A DNA stretch of 46,753 bases, from assembly GCA_020722245.1 (NCBI GenBank), contig DYLE01000001.1, positions 1-46,753 on the forward strand, given 5' to 3'. Below the pieces are notes generated by a model. That model saw only the letters and a program-made list of their open reading frames with translations. It was not told the origin of the DNA and did not search any database. Source of the stretch: Desulfonema limicola (lineage in GTDB: Bacteria > Desulfobacterota > Desulfobacteria > Desulfobacterales > Desulfosalsimonadaceae). A program made the translations under genes and the position numbers. Positions 18,601-26,023 of this stretch are shown piece after piece. How positions within the stretch are numbered: the first letter of the stretch is position 1; each line of letters begins with the position of its first letter.

Positions 18601-19981
18601 CAATCTTTTCGGTGGCGAACCATTCCACGCCGTTTGCAAAACCGAAACCCCCCTGGGTGGAACAGAGGGCGCAGAGCGCGGTCCGCATGGCGGCGTAGGC
18701 CGTGGAGGTCGCCGCGAGCCTGTTGTTGTCATGGGTTTCCGCAAAATGGATCAGGATGCCATTTTCGCTTGAAACCCGCACCGCCTCGGGAAGGTAGCGC
18801 TCAATCTGGCTTCGGTCATAGTTCTGGAAAAGTTCGGAATAGGCCCAGTTGAAGTTGGCGGAGTTTAAAATCTCCCGGGTGACGGAGAGTTCGCCCCCCA
18901 GCCCCTCCAGAAAGAAGATCGTATTTGGAAATTCCTCCCTGACCGTGGCCACGATATAGGTCCAGGCCTCTATGGGGATCATGTACCCCGCATCGCACCG
19001 AAACCCGTCCACTCCCCTTCGGCACCAGGTCAAATAGACCTCGGCCATGTATTGCCACAGGGCTTTTTTATGGTAGTCCAGCCGTGTCAAATCCGCCCAG
19101 GTCACCCCCCAGGCGCCGGGAACCTCGATTTTTCCCTCCTTATCCCGGATCAGCCACTCGGGATGGAGTCCGTGAAGCTCCGCGGCCCATCCGGTATGGT
19201 TGGGGGCGATGTCGATGAGGATCTTGCCGTATCGGGCGTGAACCGCATCCACAAGCTCGATAAACTGTTCCAGGGGGGTCGCCTTGGGATCAAAGACCGC
19301 CAGGGCCGGGTCAACGGCGGTGAAATTCAAAGCCGCATAGGGACTTCCGAACCGCCCCATTCGACCATAGGTGGTGGGGATAGGGTTAACCGGCAGCAGG
19401 TGCAGGATGCGGCATCCCAGATGCTCCATGATGAAATCCAGCTGAACAATCAGGTCCCGGAAGGTGCCGGAAGGCGGAATAACGGTGTACCCGGCCTCAT
19501 CCAGTTTTCGGATCGTATCTAGATTCTCCTGTTCGGCCGTAAAGGAGCCATCCTTATTCGGACCGAACTGCCGAACAAAGGCGTTGTAGATGATGTTGCC
19601 GCAGCAGGTGTCGGCCGGTTCGACATTGATGAATACATTGTCGCCGGCCGGCCACACCGGAACCCTTTCGCGGAAGGGAAGAAAGTAGCACTTGGCCTCA
19701 AAGTGACCGGTTTCACAGAGCCCCAGGGTCAGCTCAAACCGGTGTTGACTGATCCGCCTCATGGGTATATCATACCATGCCCGTCCGAGAAGCGGCTCCA
19801 TGTGGGTGACCGCCCGAATGATCTCCTGTCGCTGGGTATGCGCATGCCCGAGGTTGGTTCTCAGCCAGGCTTGACCGGCGATGGCTTCGGGTAGGTCTAG
19901 AGTGAAGGTCAGGGTGTCCCCGCAAAGTTTGATGCGGTGGGCACCGGCCGGGGGTGTTTGAATCAGCTTTAAATTATTCAT
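15671..19981 (-). CDS. Glycogen debranching enzyme, eukaryote-like bifunctional (glucanotransferase plus amylo-alpha-1,6-glucosidase)
   Basis: 1436 residues, near the length of eukaryotic AGL and about twice a GlgX. The N-terminal half is a GH13-like 4-alpha-glucanotransferase: LLPVNPIPTTYGRMGRFGSP (195-214), DIAPNHTG, nucleophile Asp330 in GVDGFRCDAGY, Glu359 in FFLEGLGG and Asp418 in AETHDNN. The C-terminal part is a GH133 amylo-1,6-glucosidase: GYPWFLDWGRDTL near 1064, IRGMDATNRDTSDAPLW, YPIEIQALWYYALKFL and HNGTAWTWIFPSF. Both activities are expected in one chain: moving a maltosyl/maltotriosyl stub, then hydrolysing the 1,6-linked glucose. First gene of the glycogen cluster; the ribosome site before its ATG is weak. 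Confidence 0.9.
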   Translation of the reverse strand: MNNLKLIQTPPAGAHRIKLCGDTLTFTLDLPEAIAGQAWLRTNLGHAHTQRQEIIRAVTHMEPLLGRAWYDIPMRRISQHRFELTLGLCETGHFEAKCYFLPFRERVPVWPAGDNVFINVEPADTCCGNIIYNAFVRQFGPNKDGSFTAEQENLDTIRKLDEAGYTVIPPSGTFRDLIVQLDFIMEHLGCRILHLLPVNPIPTTYGRMGRFGSPYAALNFTAVDPALAVFDPKATPLEQFIELVDAVHARYGKILIDIAPNHTGWAAELHGLHPEWLIRDKEGKIEVPGAWGVTWADLTRLDYHKKALWQYMAEVYLTWCRRGVDGFRCDAGYMIPIEAWTYIVATVREEFPNTIFFLEGLGGELSVTREILNSANFNWAYSELFQNYDRSQIERYLPEAVRVSSENGILIHFAETHDNNRLAATSTAYAAMRTALCALCSTQGGFGFANGVEWFATEKIDVHNACSLNWNADINQVPWIQRINHLLKSHPAFFDQVEIRLIQKGGGNCLTLLRHHIPSGKKLIVLINLDLTHTATAEWDSNDTGIFSNQYIDLLQEESITVNTNHGRLTHDLNPCQVRCLSPDAQDLKTYHGPVISEAALPQQIHHQALRALALDVHRFYHGLIDLEGFDPNAAADELAADPVEFCRRMNPCSEESRVITWNWPQDARRQTLLPPDHFLLIRIDAPFHARIVRQETDSERTLAVAFSLVGNDKVHSALVMPQPVCDHHTAATLKLTIYRKKKVIHVDAPLLYLSRPEQVSVKRVFRRESLFDNPLLFLGTNGRGAMMRAHAAWGRLKSKYDALLAANLHSDFPVDRRMLLIRCRAWIVFQGYSQEISIDSLEDFRVEDGSRCAWRFSIPCGQGQHVVMSVTAQLIAGCNRINLSFSRKAKSSGRTNQLSNKKPVQLIIRPDIDDRNFHENTKAYLGPEHHWRSACAVRPNGFIFKPYSDHLLDVGISSGGFVWEPEWRYMVYLEAEAQRGLDPYTDLFSPGYFSAFLKGNETVRLTASGMETGTFQQTEEPKTHFTAVSRSATPVQQDPLEAMVSALKQYIVRRNEMKTIIAGYPWFLDWGRDTLIVARGLIAAGFVSEAEAILKKFAQFEDNGTLPNMIRGMDATNRDTSDAPLWFFVACKELIRHTGKKNFLTQTCGKRTIQQVLVSIGASYLQGTPNGIHVDSSTSMVFSPAHFTWMDTNHPAATPREGYPIEIQALWYYALKFLAQVDSLNKKCKWADRADQLQRGIKERFYLREAGYFSDCLHAPAGVSADKAEIDDALRPNQLFAITLGAVTDRVMMRAAVRSCESLVVPGALRSLADQAVKRPLKITHHGSLCNDPYHPYQGVYAGDEDSRRKPAYHNGTAWTWIFPSFCEAWARVYGEPGKKTAQSWMGSSSVLMNAGCTGQIPEITDGDYPHAQRGCDAQAWGVSEWIRVWKHLTK

Positions 19982-20298
19982 GGACAGGGTATCAGATCAC
20001 TTTTGGTCCAGGTTTCATGCGCCGGCAGGGCATGATTTGGACATCTTGCAAAACAGGCTTGGGGTTTTAAGTTTTTTGCCGTCAAACCTTCACCCCTGAT
20101 TTGGCCTGATGAATGGCGGTTATCAGATTACAGATTCAGTAAGCATCTAAGATAAATTTTTTATATCAGCGGATTAAATGAGTCAAGGGGGATTGATTGC
20201 CGCGATCAAAAAGTTTTTGTGAATGTGAATATAAAATGGTTTAAACCACCCGCGGCCGAAACCCCACCGGTCCGCGATGGGAAAGGAAAAACAAAAGG
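19982..20298. other. 317-base divergent intergenic region
   Basis: Separates the glycogen cluster (leftward) from the flavoprotein gene (rightward). The leftward promoter candidate at 20158-20186 is listed separately. A TATAAA (20230-20235) could be a -10 element for the rightward gene but has no good -35. I see no gene, repeat copy or convincing RNA structure. Confidence 0.5.
20158..20186 (-). promoter_or_regulatory. Candidate sigma70-type promoter of the glycogen cluster
   Basis: On the - strand TTGACT (20186-20181) is followed after 17 bases by TAAAAA (20163-20158); an overlapping TATAAA gives a 15-base spacer. The leader to the debranching-enzyme ATG would be about 170 bases. Confidence 0.4.
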
Positions 20299-21639
20299 AT
20301 GAATTTTTTGATTATCGGCGGGGACGCCGCCGGCATGAGCGCTGCCAGCCGGGCCAAGCGGAACGCCCCGGACATGAATGTGACGGTTCTGGAAAAGAGC
20401 ATGGACGTATCCTACAGCGCATGCGGCATGCCTTTTAACATTGCGGACCCCGGCCGGGAAATCGAGGACCTGGTGGTCAGAAGGGCGGAGGTGTTTCGTA
20501 AAAAACAGGGGATTGATCTCCTGACCGGGCATTGCGCGGATACGATCGATACAGCCGCTCGCTTGGTCAAAGGGATTACCCGGGATTCAAAACCGTTTGC
20601 GTTTTCCTATGACAAGCTGCTGATCGCCACCGGAGCATCCCCCATCATGCCGAACATCGAGGGGAATGACCTTCCCGGGGTCATGGCCCTGAAATTTTTA
20701 GACGATGGAAGAAGGCTAAAGAACTACCTCGCCTCCCGGGAGGTCAAGGAGGTGGTGATTCTGGGCATGGGGTATATCGCCCTGGAAATGTGTGAAGCGC
20801 TTCGGGCCAGGCGGATCGAAGTCTCCATGGTGAAACCCAGGCCGGGGTTTCTGCCCTGGATGGATGAGAAGCTGTCGGCCGTCATTCGGCAGACCCTGGA
20901 GAAAAACGGGATCCGGATGTATTCGGGACGCGCCGTGGAACGGATCCGGCAGGCGGGCTCCCGGCTGTCTGTCTGCTGTCCGGATCTGATCCTGGAAGCG
21001 GATCTGGTTTTGGTGAGCATCGGGGTTCGGCCCAACAGCGAGCTGGCCGCCGATGCCGGGATCGCGCTTGGCGTCAAAAAGGCGATCCGCGTGGACCGTG
21101 GCATGAGAACCAGCGATCCGCATGTGTATGCGGCCGGCGATTGCGCCGATTCGTTTCATGCGGTCACCGGGGAGAAGGTCTGGATTCCGCTGGCGCTGCG
21201 CGCCAACCGGGGCGGCTGGGCCGTTGCCGATAACGTGTGCGGAAAGCCGGTGGAGCTGGAAGGGATCGTCGGTACGGCGGTGTTCAAGGTTTTTGATCTT
21301 CAGGTGGCCAGGACCGGGTTGACCGTTGCCGAGGCCGGCCAGGCCGGTTTTTCACCGGCCGAGGTCATTATTCAGGCCAGATCCAGGGCGCATGCCCATC
21401 CGGGGTCATCCGACATCTGGGTTCATATGGTGGGGGATAAAAAAACAGGAAAACTGCTCGGGGTCCAGATGGTGGGGCAGGAGGGGGTGGCCCACCGGAT
21501 CAACGCGGCGGCAGTGGCGCTTCATCAGAAAATGACCGTTGACCGGTTTGCCCAGACCGATCTGGCGTATTCGCCGCCGTTCAGCCCGGTCTGGGATCCC
21601 ATGCTGACCGCGGCGAACCAGCTTTTAAAAAACCTCTGA
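20299..21639 (+). CDS. FAD/NAD(P)-disulfide oxidoreductase, CoA-disulfide reductase/NADH oxidase family
   Basis: 446 residues. FAD-binding IIGGDAAGMSAAS at 5-17, a second dinucleotide motif VVILGMGYIALEM near 152, the FAD-closing VYAAGDCAD near 275, and a C-terminal dimerisation domain. The redox motif is SYSACGMPF with a single Cys42, the arrangement of CoA-disulfide reductases, NADH oxidases and NAD(P)H polysulfide/persulfide reductases, not the CxxxxC of glutathione reductase. It could keep CoA thiols reduced or reduce polysulfide or persulfide, both sensible in a sulfur-cycling anaerobe; sequence alone does not decide. GGAAAGG upstream is the probable ribosome site. Monocistronic, convergent with the thioesterase gene. 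Confidence 0.87.
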   Translation: MNFLIIGGDAAGMSAASRAKRNAPDMNVTVLEKSMDVSYSACGMPFNIADPGREIEDLVVRRAEVFRKKQGIDLLTGHCADTIDTAARLVKGITRDSKPFAFSYDKLLIATGASPIMPNIEGNDLPGVMALKFLDDGRRLKNYLASREVKEVVILGMGYIALEMCEALRARRIEVSMVKPRPGFLPWMDEKLSAVIRQTLEKNGIRMYSGRAVERIRQAGSRLSVCCPDLILEADLVLVSIGVRPNSELAADAGIALGVKKAIRVDRGMRTSDPHVYAAGDCADSFHAVTGEKVWIPLALRANRGGWAVADNVCGKPVELEGIVGTAVFKVFDLQVARTGLTVAEAGQAGFSPAEVIIQARSRAHAHPGSSDIWVHMVGDKKTGKLLGVQMVGQEGVAHRINAAAVALHQKMTVDRFAQTDLAYSPPFSPVWDPMLTAANQLLKNL

Positions 21640-21688
21640 CCCGGCAGATCGGTTTGGGATGTTCCGGAAAAACCGGGGTATTGCGCGG

Positions 21689-22465
21689 TTAAATCGGCTC
21701 CCAGACGGTCCGGAGACGGGTAATCTCTTTTTGAGAAGGCTCCCGAATCAGGGAGTGCAAAAACACCTTCCCGGGGTTGGCCTCGATACGCTGAATATTA
21801 CCGGATATCCGGTCCCCCAGCAGGGATTCCCCGGTGTAGATGACGGAGATTTCTTTTAAAAGGTGGGAAGAGAGGATATTTACGGGAAGGCTTTCAATCG
21901 CCCACACCACGTACACCGCGTTGTTCACATGCCGGTTGAAATCCAGGTCATGCATTCCGGCGGAAAAAAAACGGGTGGTCTCCTTCCGGGTGAGGGGCGG
22001 CAGATCGGCCAGGTCGTTGTCGATGGGCTTCTGCCTTCCGGCGATCAGCTCCGGCGGCAGGTTTTTATTCAGCCGGACCGGTTTTTTTGAGCTTAAGCTT
22101 GTCAGCACCCACGAACTTTTGGCGGAAACCATCAGATCGCCTGTTTTATCGCGTATCTCATAGGTTCTCAGCTCATACAGATTTTTGAACGGACAGCGCC
22201 AGGTGCGAAGCAGCAGGTGATCCTTCCATGCCGGGTAGCGGAAGATGGTTACATGGTAGCGGATGATGACCCATGCGAGATTTTTTGCGAGCATGTCCAG
22301 GGCCGAGATGCCCATCACCGTCGCATGATCGCTGGCCACATCCTGCAGGTAGTTAAAGATCATCACCGGTTTGAGCCGGCCCTCCACCCCGGTTTCGGCG
22401 TATTGAACCTCTATTTTTTTTTCATAAACCATGTCTTGCCGCAATCCCGCGTTCGGCTGAAGCAC
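21689..22465 (-). CDS. Acyl-ACP thioesterase (FatA/B-like)
   Basis: 258 residues with two hot-dog folds. The first carries YAETGVEGRLKPVMIFNYLQ and LAWVIIRYHV; the second carries DLDFNRHVNNAVYVVWAIES, which holds the Asn/His region typical of acyl-ACP thioesterases. It releases free fatty acid from acyl-ACP in the cytoplasm, so fatty acids could feed the acyl-CoA ligases in this window. I use the GTG at 22465 because GAAGG lies 7 bases upstream and the gene would then start 2 bases after thyX, implying coupling. An ATG at 22432 is a shorter alternative that still keeps the whole first domain. Confidence 0.85.
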   Translation of the reverse strand: MLQPNAGLRQDMVYEKKIEVQYAETGVEGRLKPVMIFNYLQDVASDHATVMGISALDMLAKNLAWVIIRYHVTIFRYPAWKDHLLLRTWRCPFKNLYELRTYEIRDKTGDLMVSAKSSWVLTSLSSKKPVRLNKNLPPELIAGRQKPIDNDLADLPPLTRKETTRFFSAGMHDLDFNRHVNNAVYVVWAIESLPVNILSSHLLKEISVIYTGESLLGDRISGNIQRIEANPGKVFLHSLIREPSQKEITRLRTVWEPI

Positions 22466-22467
22466 AG

Positions 22468-23271
22468 CTATACCTTCGGGTAGGTAAATTGCCAGACCCC
22501 CGAGGACTCATCACAGGTCATGTCCTGAAAGATATTCGGGTACTCTTTTTTGCAGATTTGCGCGATCTGGCCCGTCACGATGCGGATCTCCTCTTCCGCC
22601 GCCTCCGAGGTGCGCATGGCGATGATGTGACGCCAGGCGCGAAGGTTTCCGGTCACCATGATGGAGGTTCCCAGGCCGATGGGCGCAAGCCTCCTGAAAA
22701 TGGAGGTCAGGTGCTTCTTGGTCGTAAAATCGTTGATCTCCTTTAGCCCGAATATCTCGGCAAGCTCCTTTTGGGTTTTTTCGAGAAAATCCACCACGTC
22801 CCTGAACCGTTCATGCGCCCTGGGGTTTTTTTTGACGGCCTCGGGAAACCAGAAGGAGAGGTCGTCTAAGCGGACATACCGGAGGCTTTCCTGGCTGTAG
22901 GCCATGCCGGCCCGGTGCCTGACCAGTTCATGGGTGAAAACCCGGGATACGTTTCTGCAGATAAAGGTCATGCAGACATGCTCCAGGATCGACCCGTGTC
23001 CGCTTTTTAAGACGTTTCCGGTGTACTGCCGGTTTCCGCGTCGAATATCGGTGACGTTGGGGTTGGTGGCTTCCGGCTTGTCCGGGTCATACGGCTGCCA
23101 GCTCCGGTAACACATTCTGCCCGCCGCCTCGATCAGGTTCTCCCCGTCGGAAACCGCGGAATCCGGCCGCCAGTCCGGGCTGCCGATATCCTTCAGATAG
23201 GCCGCCAGGCCTTCTGCCAGCAGCTGGGTTTTGGCCACAAGGTAGACCTTCGGCTGGTCGATGATGCGCAT
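22468..23271 (-). CDS. thyX: Flavin-dependent thymidylate synthase
   Basis: Makes dTMP from dUMP with methylene-tetrahydrofolate, FAD and NAD(P)H. 267 residues, in the normal range. The ThyX signature appears as RHRAGMAYSQESLRY, the RHRx8S spacing variant, and NLRAWRHIIAMRTSEAAEEEI provides the second conserved helix. The N-terminal part is somewhat long for the family (LLAEGLAAYLKDIGSPDW). Start ATG follows AAAGGGGAATCC. Repeat copy 3 forms its 5' leader. No thyA is seen here. Confidence 0.92.
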   Translation of the reverse strand: MRIIDQPKVYLVAKTQLLAEGLAAYLKDIGSPDWRPDSAVSDGENLIEAAGRMCYRSWQPYDPDKPEATNPNVTDIRRGNRQYTGNVLKSGHGSILEHVCMTFICRNVSRVFTHELVRHRAGMAYSQESLRYVRLDDLSFWFPEAVKKNPRAHERFRDVVDFLEKTQKELAEIFGLKEINDFTTKKHLTSIFRRLAPIGLGTSIMVTGNLRAWRHIIAMRTSEAAEEEIRIVTGQIAQICKKEYPNIFQDMTCDESSGVWQFTYPKV

Positions 23272-23308
23272 GGATTCCCCTTTAAATAAAAATTAAATCA
23301 TGATGGAA

Positions 23309-23655
23309 CAGTAAAAAGTCAAAACTGTTCGCTTCGTGAGTCTTTCGGGGCGCGGTTCGCATTGAATGCGAAATTGCAAGAACTCGGCGCAAGCGCCTCA
23401 AACAGCTTGCAATTTTTAACGCATTCAACGCAAACCGCTTATTTCACCGAAAGCCTCAATCTCGCTCGCAGCTGACTTCCAAAGAACTTATATTTCCCCG
23501 GTTTGAAGAGCGAACAAATTAACCACAGAGAGCACAAAGCACACAGAGAAAAACAGTCAGCCTTTCACCTTCAGCCTTCAGCCTTCTACCTTCAGCCTTC
23601 TTTTTCTGTATAGCGGGATAGATAGCTTTTTACCAATACATCAAATCATGAAACC
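23309..23655 (-). repeat. Composite intergenic repeat, copy 3 (longest)
   Basis: Antisense to copies 1 and 2, matching the leftward thyX gene it precedes. It contains the 'ggtttcat' edge, 'tatcccgctat', the CTTCAGC-type tract (about 23557-23600), the 41-base block (23513-23553) identical by eye to the reverse complement of 6037-6077, the 'ttggaa' segment and a palindromic core from AAGTCA (23316-23321) to TGACTT (23473-23478). The core holds a nested 85-base hairpin. Relative to its flanks the core is flipped compared with copy 1. Confidence 0.85.
23352..23438. repeat. Nested long inverted repeat inserted in the core of repeat copy 3
   Basis: Arms GCGGTTCGCATTGAATGCG with AAATTGCAAG on the left, and CTTGCAATTT then CGCATTCAACGCAAACCGC on the right, pair over about 30 bases with few mismatches. 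GGCGC-AA-GCGCC forms a small tip near 23386-23397. Copy 1 reads straight from GGGGC to GCTTATT at the equivalent place, so 23352-23436 looks like an insertion with GC at both ends. No coding capacity. Confidence 0.8.
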
Positions 23656-23656
23656 G

Positions 23657-24856
23657 TTAAAATGCAAAGGATATACCGAGACTTCCGAATTCCTGCGATC
23701 CATCCTGCTCATCAAACTCCTTTGTACGAATCACATAGGCGAAGCTTATTTTTAACCGCTCCCAGGTGACACACAGCCCGTTTACAATATCCGCGATAAT
23801 CGGTTTTTTATCGACACTGCTGTTGTTGTCACCGGTAAAGGTGTTGCCGTCTAAAAAGATGTCATGCAGCACGGCCCTCCCTTCAACCGATGAAAACAGG
23901 TGAACGCCGATCCTTTTGGATCCTGTCCCCTTGGGGTTCGGGGCGCCGAAAGCCCCGTTGATGCTGCTGACCGGCCGAATGGGAAAGCTTCCGAAATCAT
24001 CCGGCAGGTTCCAGCCCACCCGAAGCGAAAAACCGAGGTTGTAATAGGTCATGACGTTTCCAAGCCCGCCGCCCGTGTTCAACGCCCCGTCATACCCGAA
24101 CCCGCTTCCGATCCCGGACATGAAGATTTTTTTCTTATGTTCGTAGATGATGCAGATCACCGGTTCATTCTGAAGCTGGTGATCCCACCCCTCGGGCTCA
24201 ACAAAACCGAATAGATCGTGTATCGCCTTTTGGGTTTCTTCCGCGTAGGACTGCGGGCCGACCAGTCCCAGAAGAAGCTCCAGGGAGTCCATATCGCGTC
24301 GGGTTCTGCTGTGAAACCCCATTTCCGTATAGAGCATTCCGGCATAGGGCCGGTCATCCGGGATCCGCTCTTTGATTTCAATATCCTCGGGCGTATACAT
24401 GCTCTGCCCCAGGGAAAACGTGATATTCCTTCGGCGGTCCTTCTGTTTTTCAAACGGAAGGTATTTGATCAGGGGGTAAAGCCATCGATGGGTCCAGGCC
24501 CAGTGGGGATAGTCTTTACGGATGGGGGAGCTCCAGGTCAGTTTTAACCCGTTGGTGTACTGGCTGTCATCGCTTCTACTGACAAAGTTATCGTTTTCGA
24601 GGTACAGGCTGAGGGTGTTGCGGTCTTCTTCAGGAGGGGGTTTAAGCCCTTCTTCGGGAGCAGGACTGGCCTCCTCGACGGGCAAGGTCTCAAGCTCATC
24701 GATGGGGAGGGGTTTTCGTTCCTCAATCGGCAAGGGGCTGGGCGTCTCGTCCAAGTCGGATTCGGCCCGGCAATCAAACGGCGACAGGGCCATGACCATG
24801 ATCAGCGCAAAGGCCAATGGTATGGATTTAAGAGGATGGCTTTTAAACAGCAACAT
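23657..24856 (-). CDS. LpxR-like (DUF2219) outer-membrane lipid A deacylase family protein
   Basis: 399 residues: a signal peptide (about 1-31, ending DCRA), a Pro/Glu-rich linker (34-80) built of degenerate PLPIEE/PLPIDE/TLPVEE units, then a beta-barrel domain beginning LSLYLENDNFVSRSDDSQYTNG and ending in an aromatic residue (LGISFAF), as usual for barrel insertion. Asn88/Asp89 fit the active-site Asn-Asp of LpxR, and HDLFGFVEPEGWDHQL offers candidate His residues. LpxR removes the 3'-acyloxyacyl chain from lipid A; that substrate is inferred from the family. GGAG precedes the ATG. It is 19 bases downstream of the permease gene. Confidence 0.82.
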   Translation of the reverse strand: MLLFKSHPLKSIPLAFALIMVMALSPFDCRAESDLDETPSPLPIEERKPLPIDELETLPVEEASPAPEEGLKPPPEEDRNTLSLYLENDNFVSRSDDSQYTNGLKLTWSSPIRKDYPHWAWTHRWLYPLIKYLPFEKQKDRRRNITFSLGQSMYTPEDIEIKERIPDDRPYAGMLYTEMGFHSRTRRDMDSLELLLGLVGPQSYAEETQKAIHDLFGFVEPEGWDHQLQNEPVICIIYEHKKKIFMSGIGSGFGYDGALNTGGGLGNVMTYYNLGFSLRVGWNLPDDFGSFPIRPVSSINGAFGAPNPKGTGSKRIGVHLFSSVEGRAVLHDIFLDGNTFTGDNNSSVDKKPIIADIVNGLCVTWERLKISFAYVIRTKEFDEQDGSQEFGSLGISFAF

Positions 24857-24875
24857 GATGGATCTCCTTTTCCCC

Positions 24876-25979
24876 TTAACATTCTGTTTTTGTCGCTTTA
24901 ACGACCGGTTCCATAATTAAGGTTTCTTTCTTGGAAAACCAGGCTTTTATCACCGCATGGACCAGGGTGGCCAGAGGTATGGCGAAAAACAGCCCCCAGA
25001 CACCCCAGAGACCACCAAACACCAGCACCGCAATGATGATGGTAACCGGATGCAGGTGGACGACTTCGGAGAAGAGAAGGGGCACGAGAATGTTTCCGTC
25101 AAGCACATGGATAACCGCATAGGCGATGAGGACATACGCAAAATCCCGCCCGAATCCCCACTGGAACAAGGCCATCATCCCCACCGGCATCACCATGATG
25201 GTCGCACCGATATAAGGAATCAAAACAGCCAGGCCGATGAAAAATGAGAGCAGCATGGAGAAATGGAGACCTAAAATGCTGAAGGTCGCGTAGCTGACGA
25301 CCCAGACGATGATGATTTCCCATATTTTCCCGCGAACATAGTTGGCGACCTGCCGGTTCACCTCGTGCCAGACCTCTGTTGCCAGCTCCCGGTTTTTTGG
25401 AAGAAACCCCTTGATCCAGTCGATGATTAAGGTTTTATCCTTCAGAAAAAAGAAGACAAGAAACGGGACAAGCACCAGGTAGACCAGAAGGGTGATGATG
25501 TTTCGCACCGAGGCCACTGAAAATACGAGAACGGATTGCCCCAGCCGGGTCAGCTCGGATTTTAAAAACCCGATAAGGCTGCTGATCTGGTATTCTGAGA
25601 TAACCTCAGGATAGCGTTTGGGCAGCTCCATCAGCTTGTTCTGGGTGCCGGCGATCATTTCAGGCAGGTCCCGGATCAGCTCACCGATCTGACGGGAAAG
25701 CAAGGGCAGAAAACCGATCACCAGTACCAGAAGGCAGGCGATGAACAGAAGGAAGGTGATCCATACGGATGCCCTTCGCGGCAGCCTCAGTTTTTCAAGC
25801 CCGCCGACAATCCCTTCCAGGGGGTAGGCGATGACCAGGCTGGCGAAAACCGGGACCAGCATCTCCCCCAGCAGGAAGATGATGAGAAACCCGCTGATCA
25901 GGAAAAACCAGAGGATGACGGTCTGGGGGTCTGCAAAGCGGTTACGGAACCAGTCGCGAAGGATGTTTGCCATTCCCAT
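24876..25979 (-). CDS. AI-2E transporter (PerM/YdiK) family permease
   Basis: About 367 residues with roughly eight hydrophobic spans, including FFLISGFLIIFLLGEML, VWITFLLFIACLLVLVIGFLPLL, NIITLLVYLVLVPFLVFFFL and a C-terminal VTIIIAVLVFGGLWGVWG-LFFAIPLA block. The long periplasmic/cytosolic segment after span 3 and the conserved LIPYIGA motif are typical of the family. Members have been linked to autoinducer or Na+/H+ transport, but the substrate here is unknown. An in-frame TTG at 26012 would add 11 basic residues; I prefer the ATG at 25979, although neither site has a strong ribosome sequence. Confidence 0.83.
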   Translation of the reverse strand: MGMANILRDWFRNRFADPQTVILWFFLISGFLIIFLLGEMLVPVFASLVIAYPLEGIVGGLEKLRLPRRASVWITFLLFIACLLVLVIGFLPLLSRQIGELIRDLPEMIAGTQNKLMELPKRYPEVISEYQISSLIGFLKSELTRLGQSVLVFSVASVRNIITLLVYLVLVPFLVFFFLKDKTLIIDWIKGFLPKNRELATEVWHEVNRQVANYVRGKIWEIIIVWVVSYATFSILGLHFSMLLSFFIGLAVLIPYIGATIMVMPVGMMALFQWGFGRDFAYVLIAYAVIHVLDGNILVPLLFSEVVHLHPVTIIIAVLVFGGLWGVWGLFFAIPLATLVHAVIKAWFSKKETLIMEPVVKATKTEC

Positions 25980-26023
25980 CCGCCGCGGTTCAACCCTCAG
26001 TCCTTGATACAACTCGCTGAGGC

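Larger units (their letters stand above)
23272..23656. other. 385-base intergenic region filled by repeat copy 3
   Basis: Only about 37 bases next to thyX lie outside the repeat; at the other end the repeat stops 2 bases before the LpxR-like stop codon. On the - strand TTGACT at the repeat edge with TTTAAT 19 bases later could be a poor thyX promoter. No gene is seen. Confidence 0.55.

Noticed and set aside
20206..20532. 108-codon - strand frame overlapping the start of the flavoprotein gene
   Set aside because: It lies antisense to a confident gene and covers a promoter-like intergenic region.
23557..23600. Short CTTCAGC/CTTCTACC units resembling a CRISPR or VNTR (also at 5993-6026)
   Set aside because: Units are only 7-14 bases with no unique spacers and no cas genes nearby; the tract is one block of the composite dispersed repeat.
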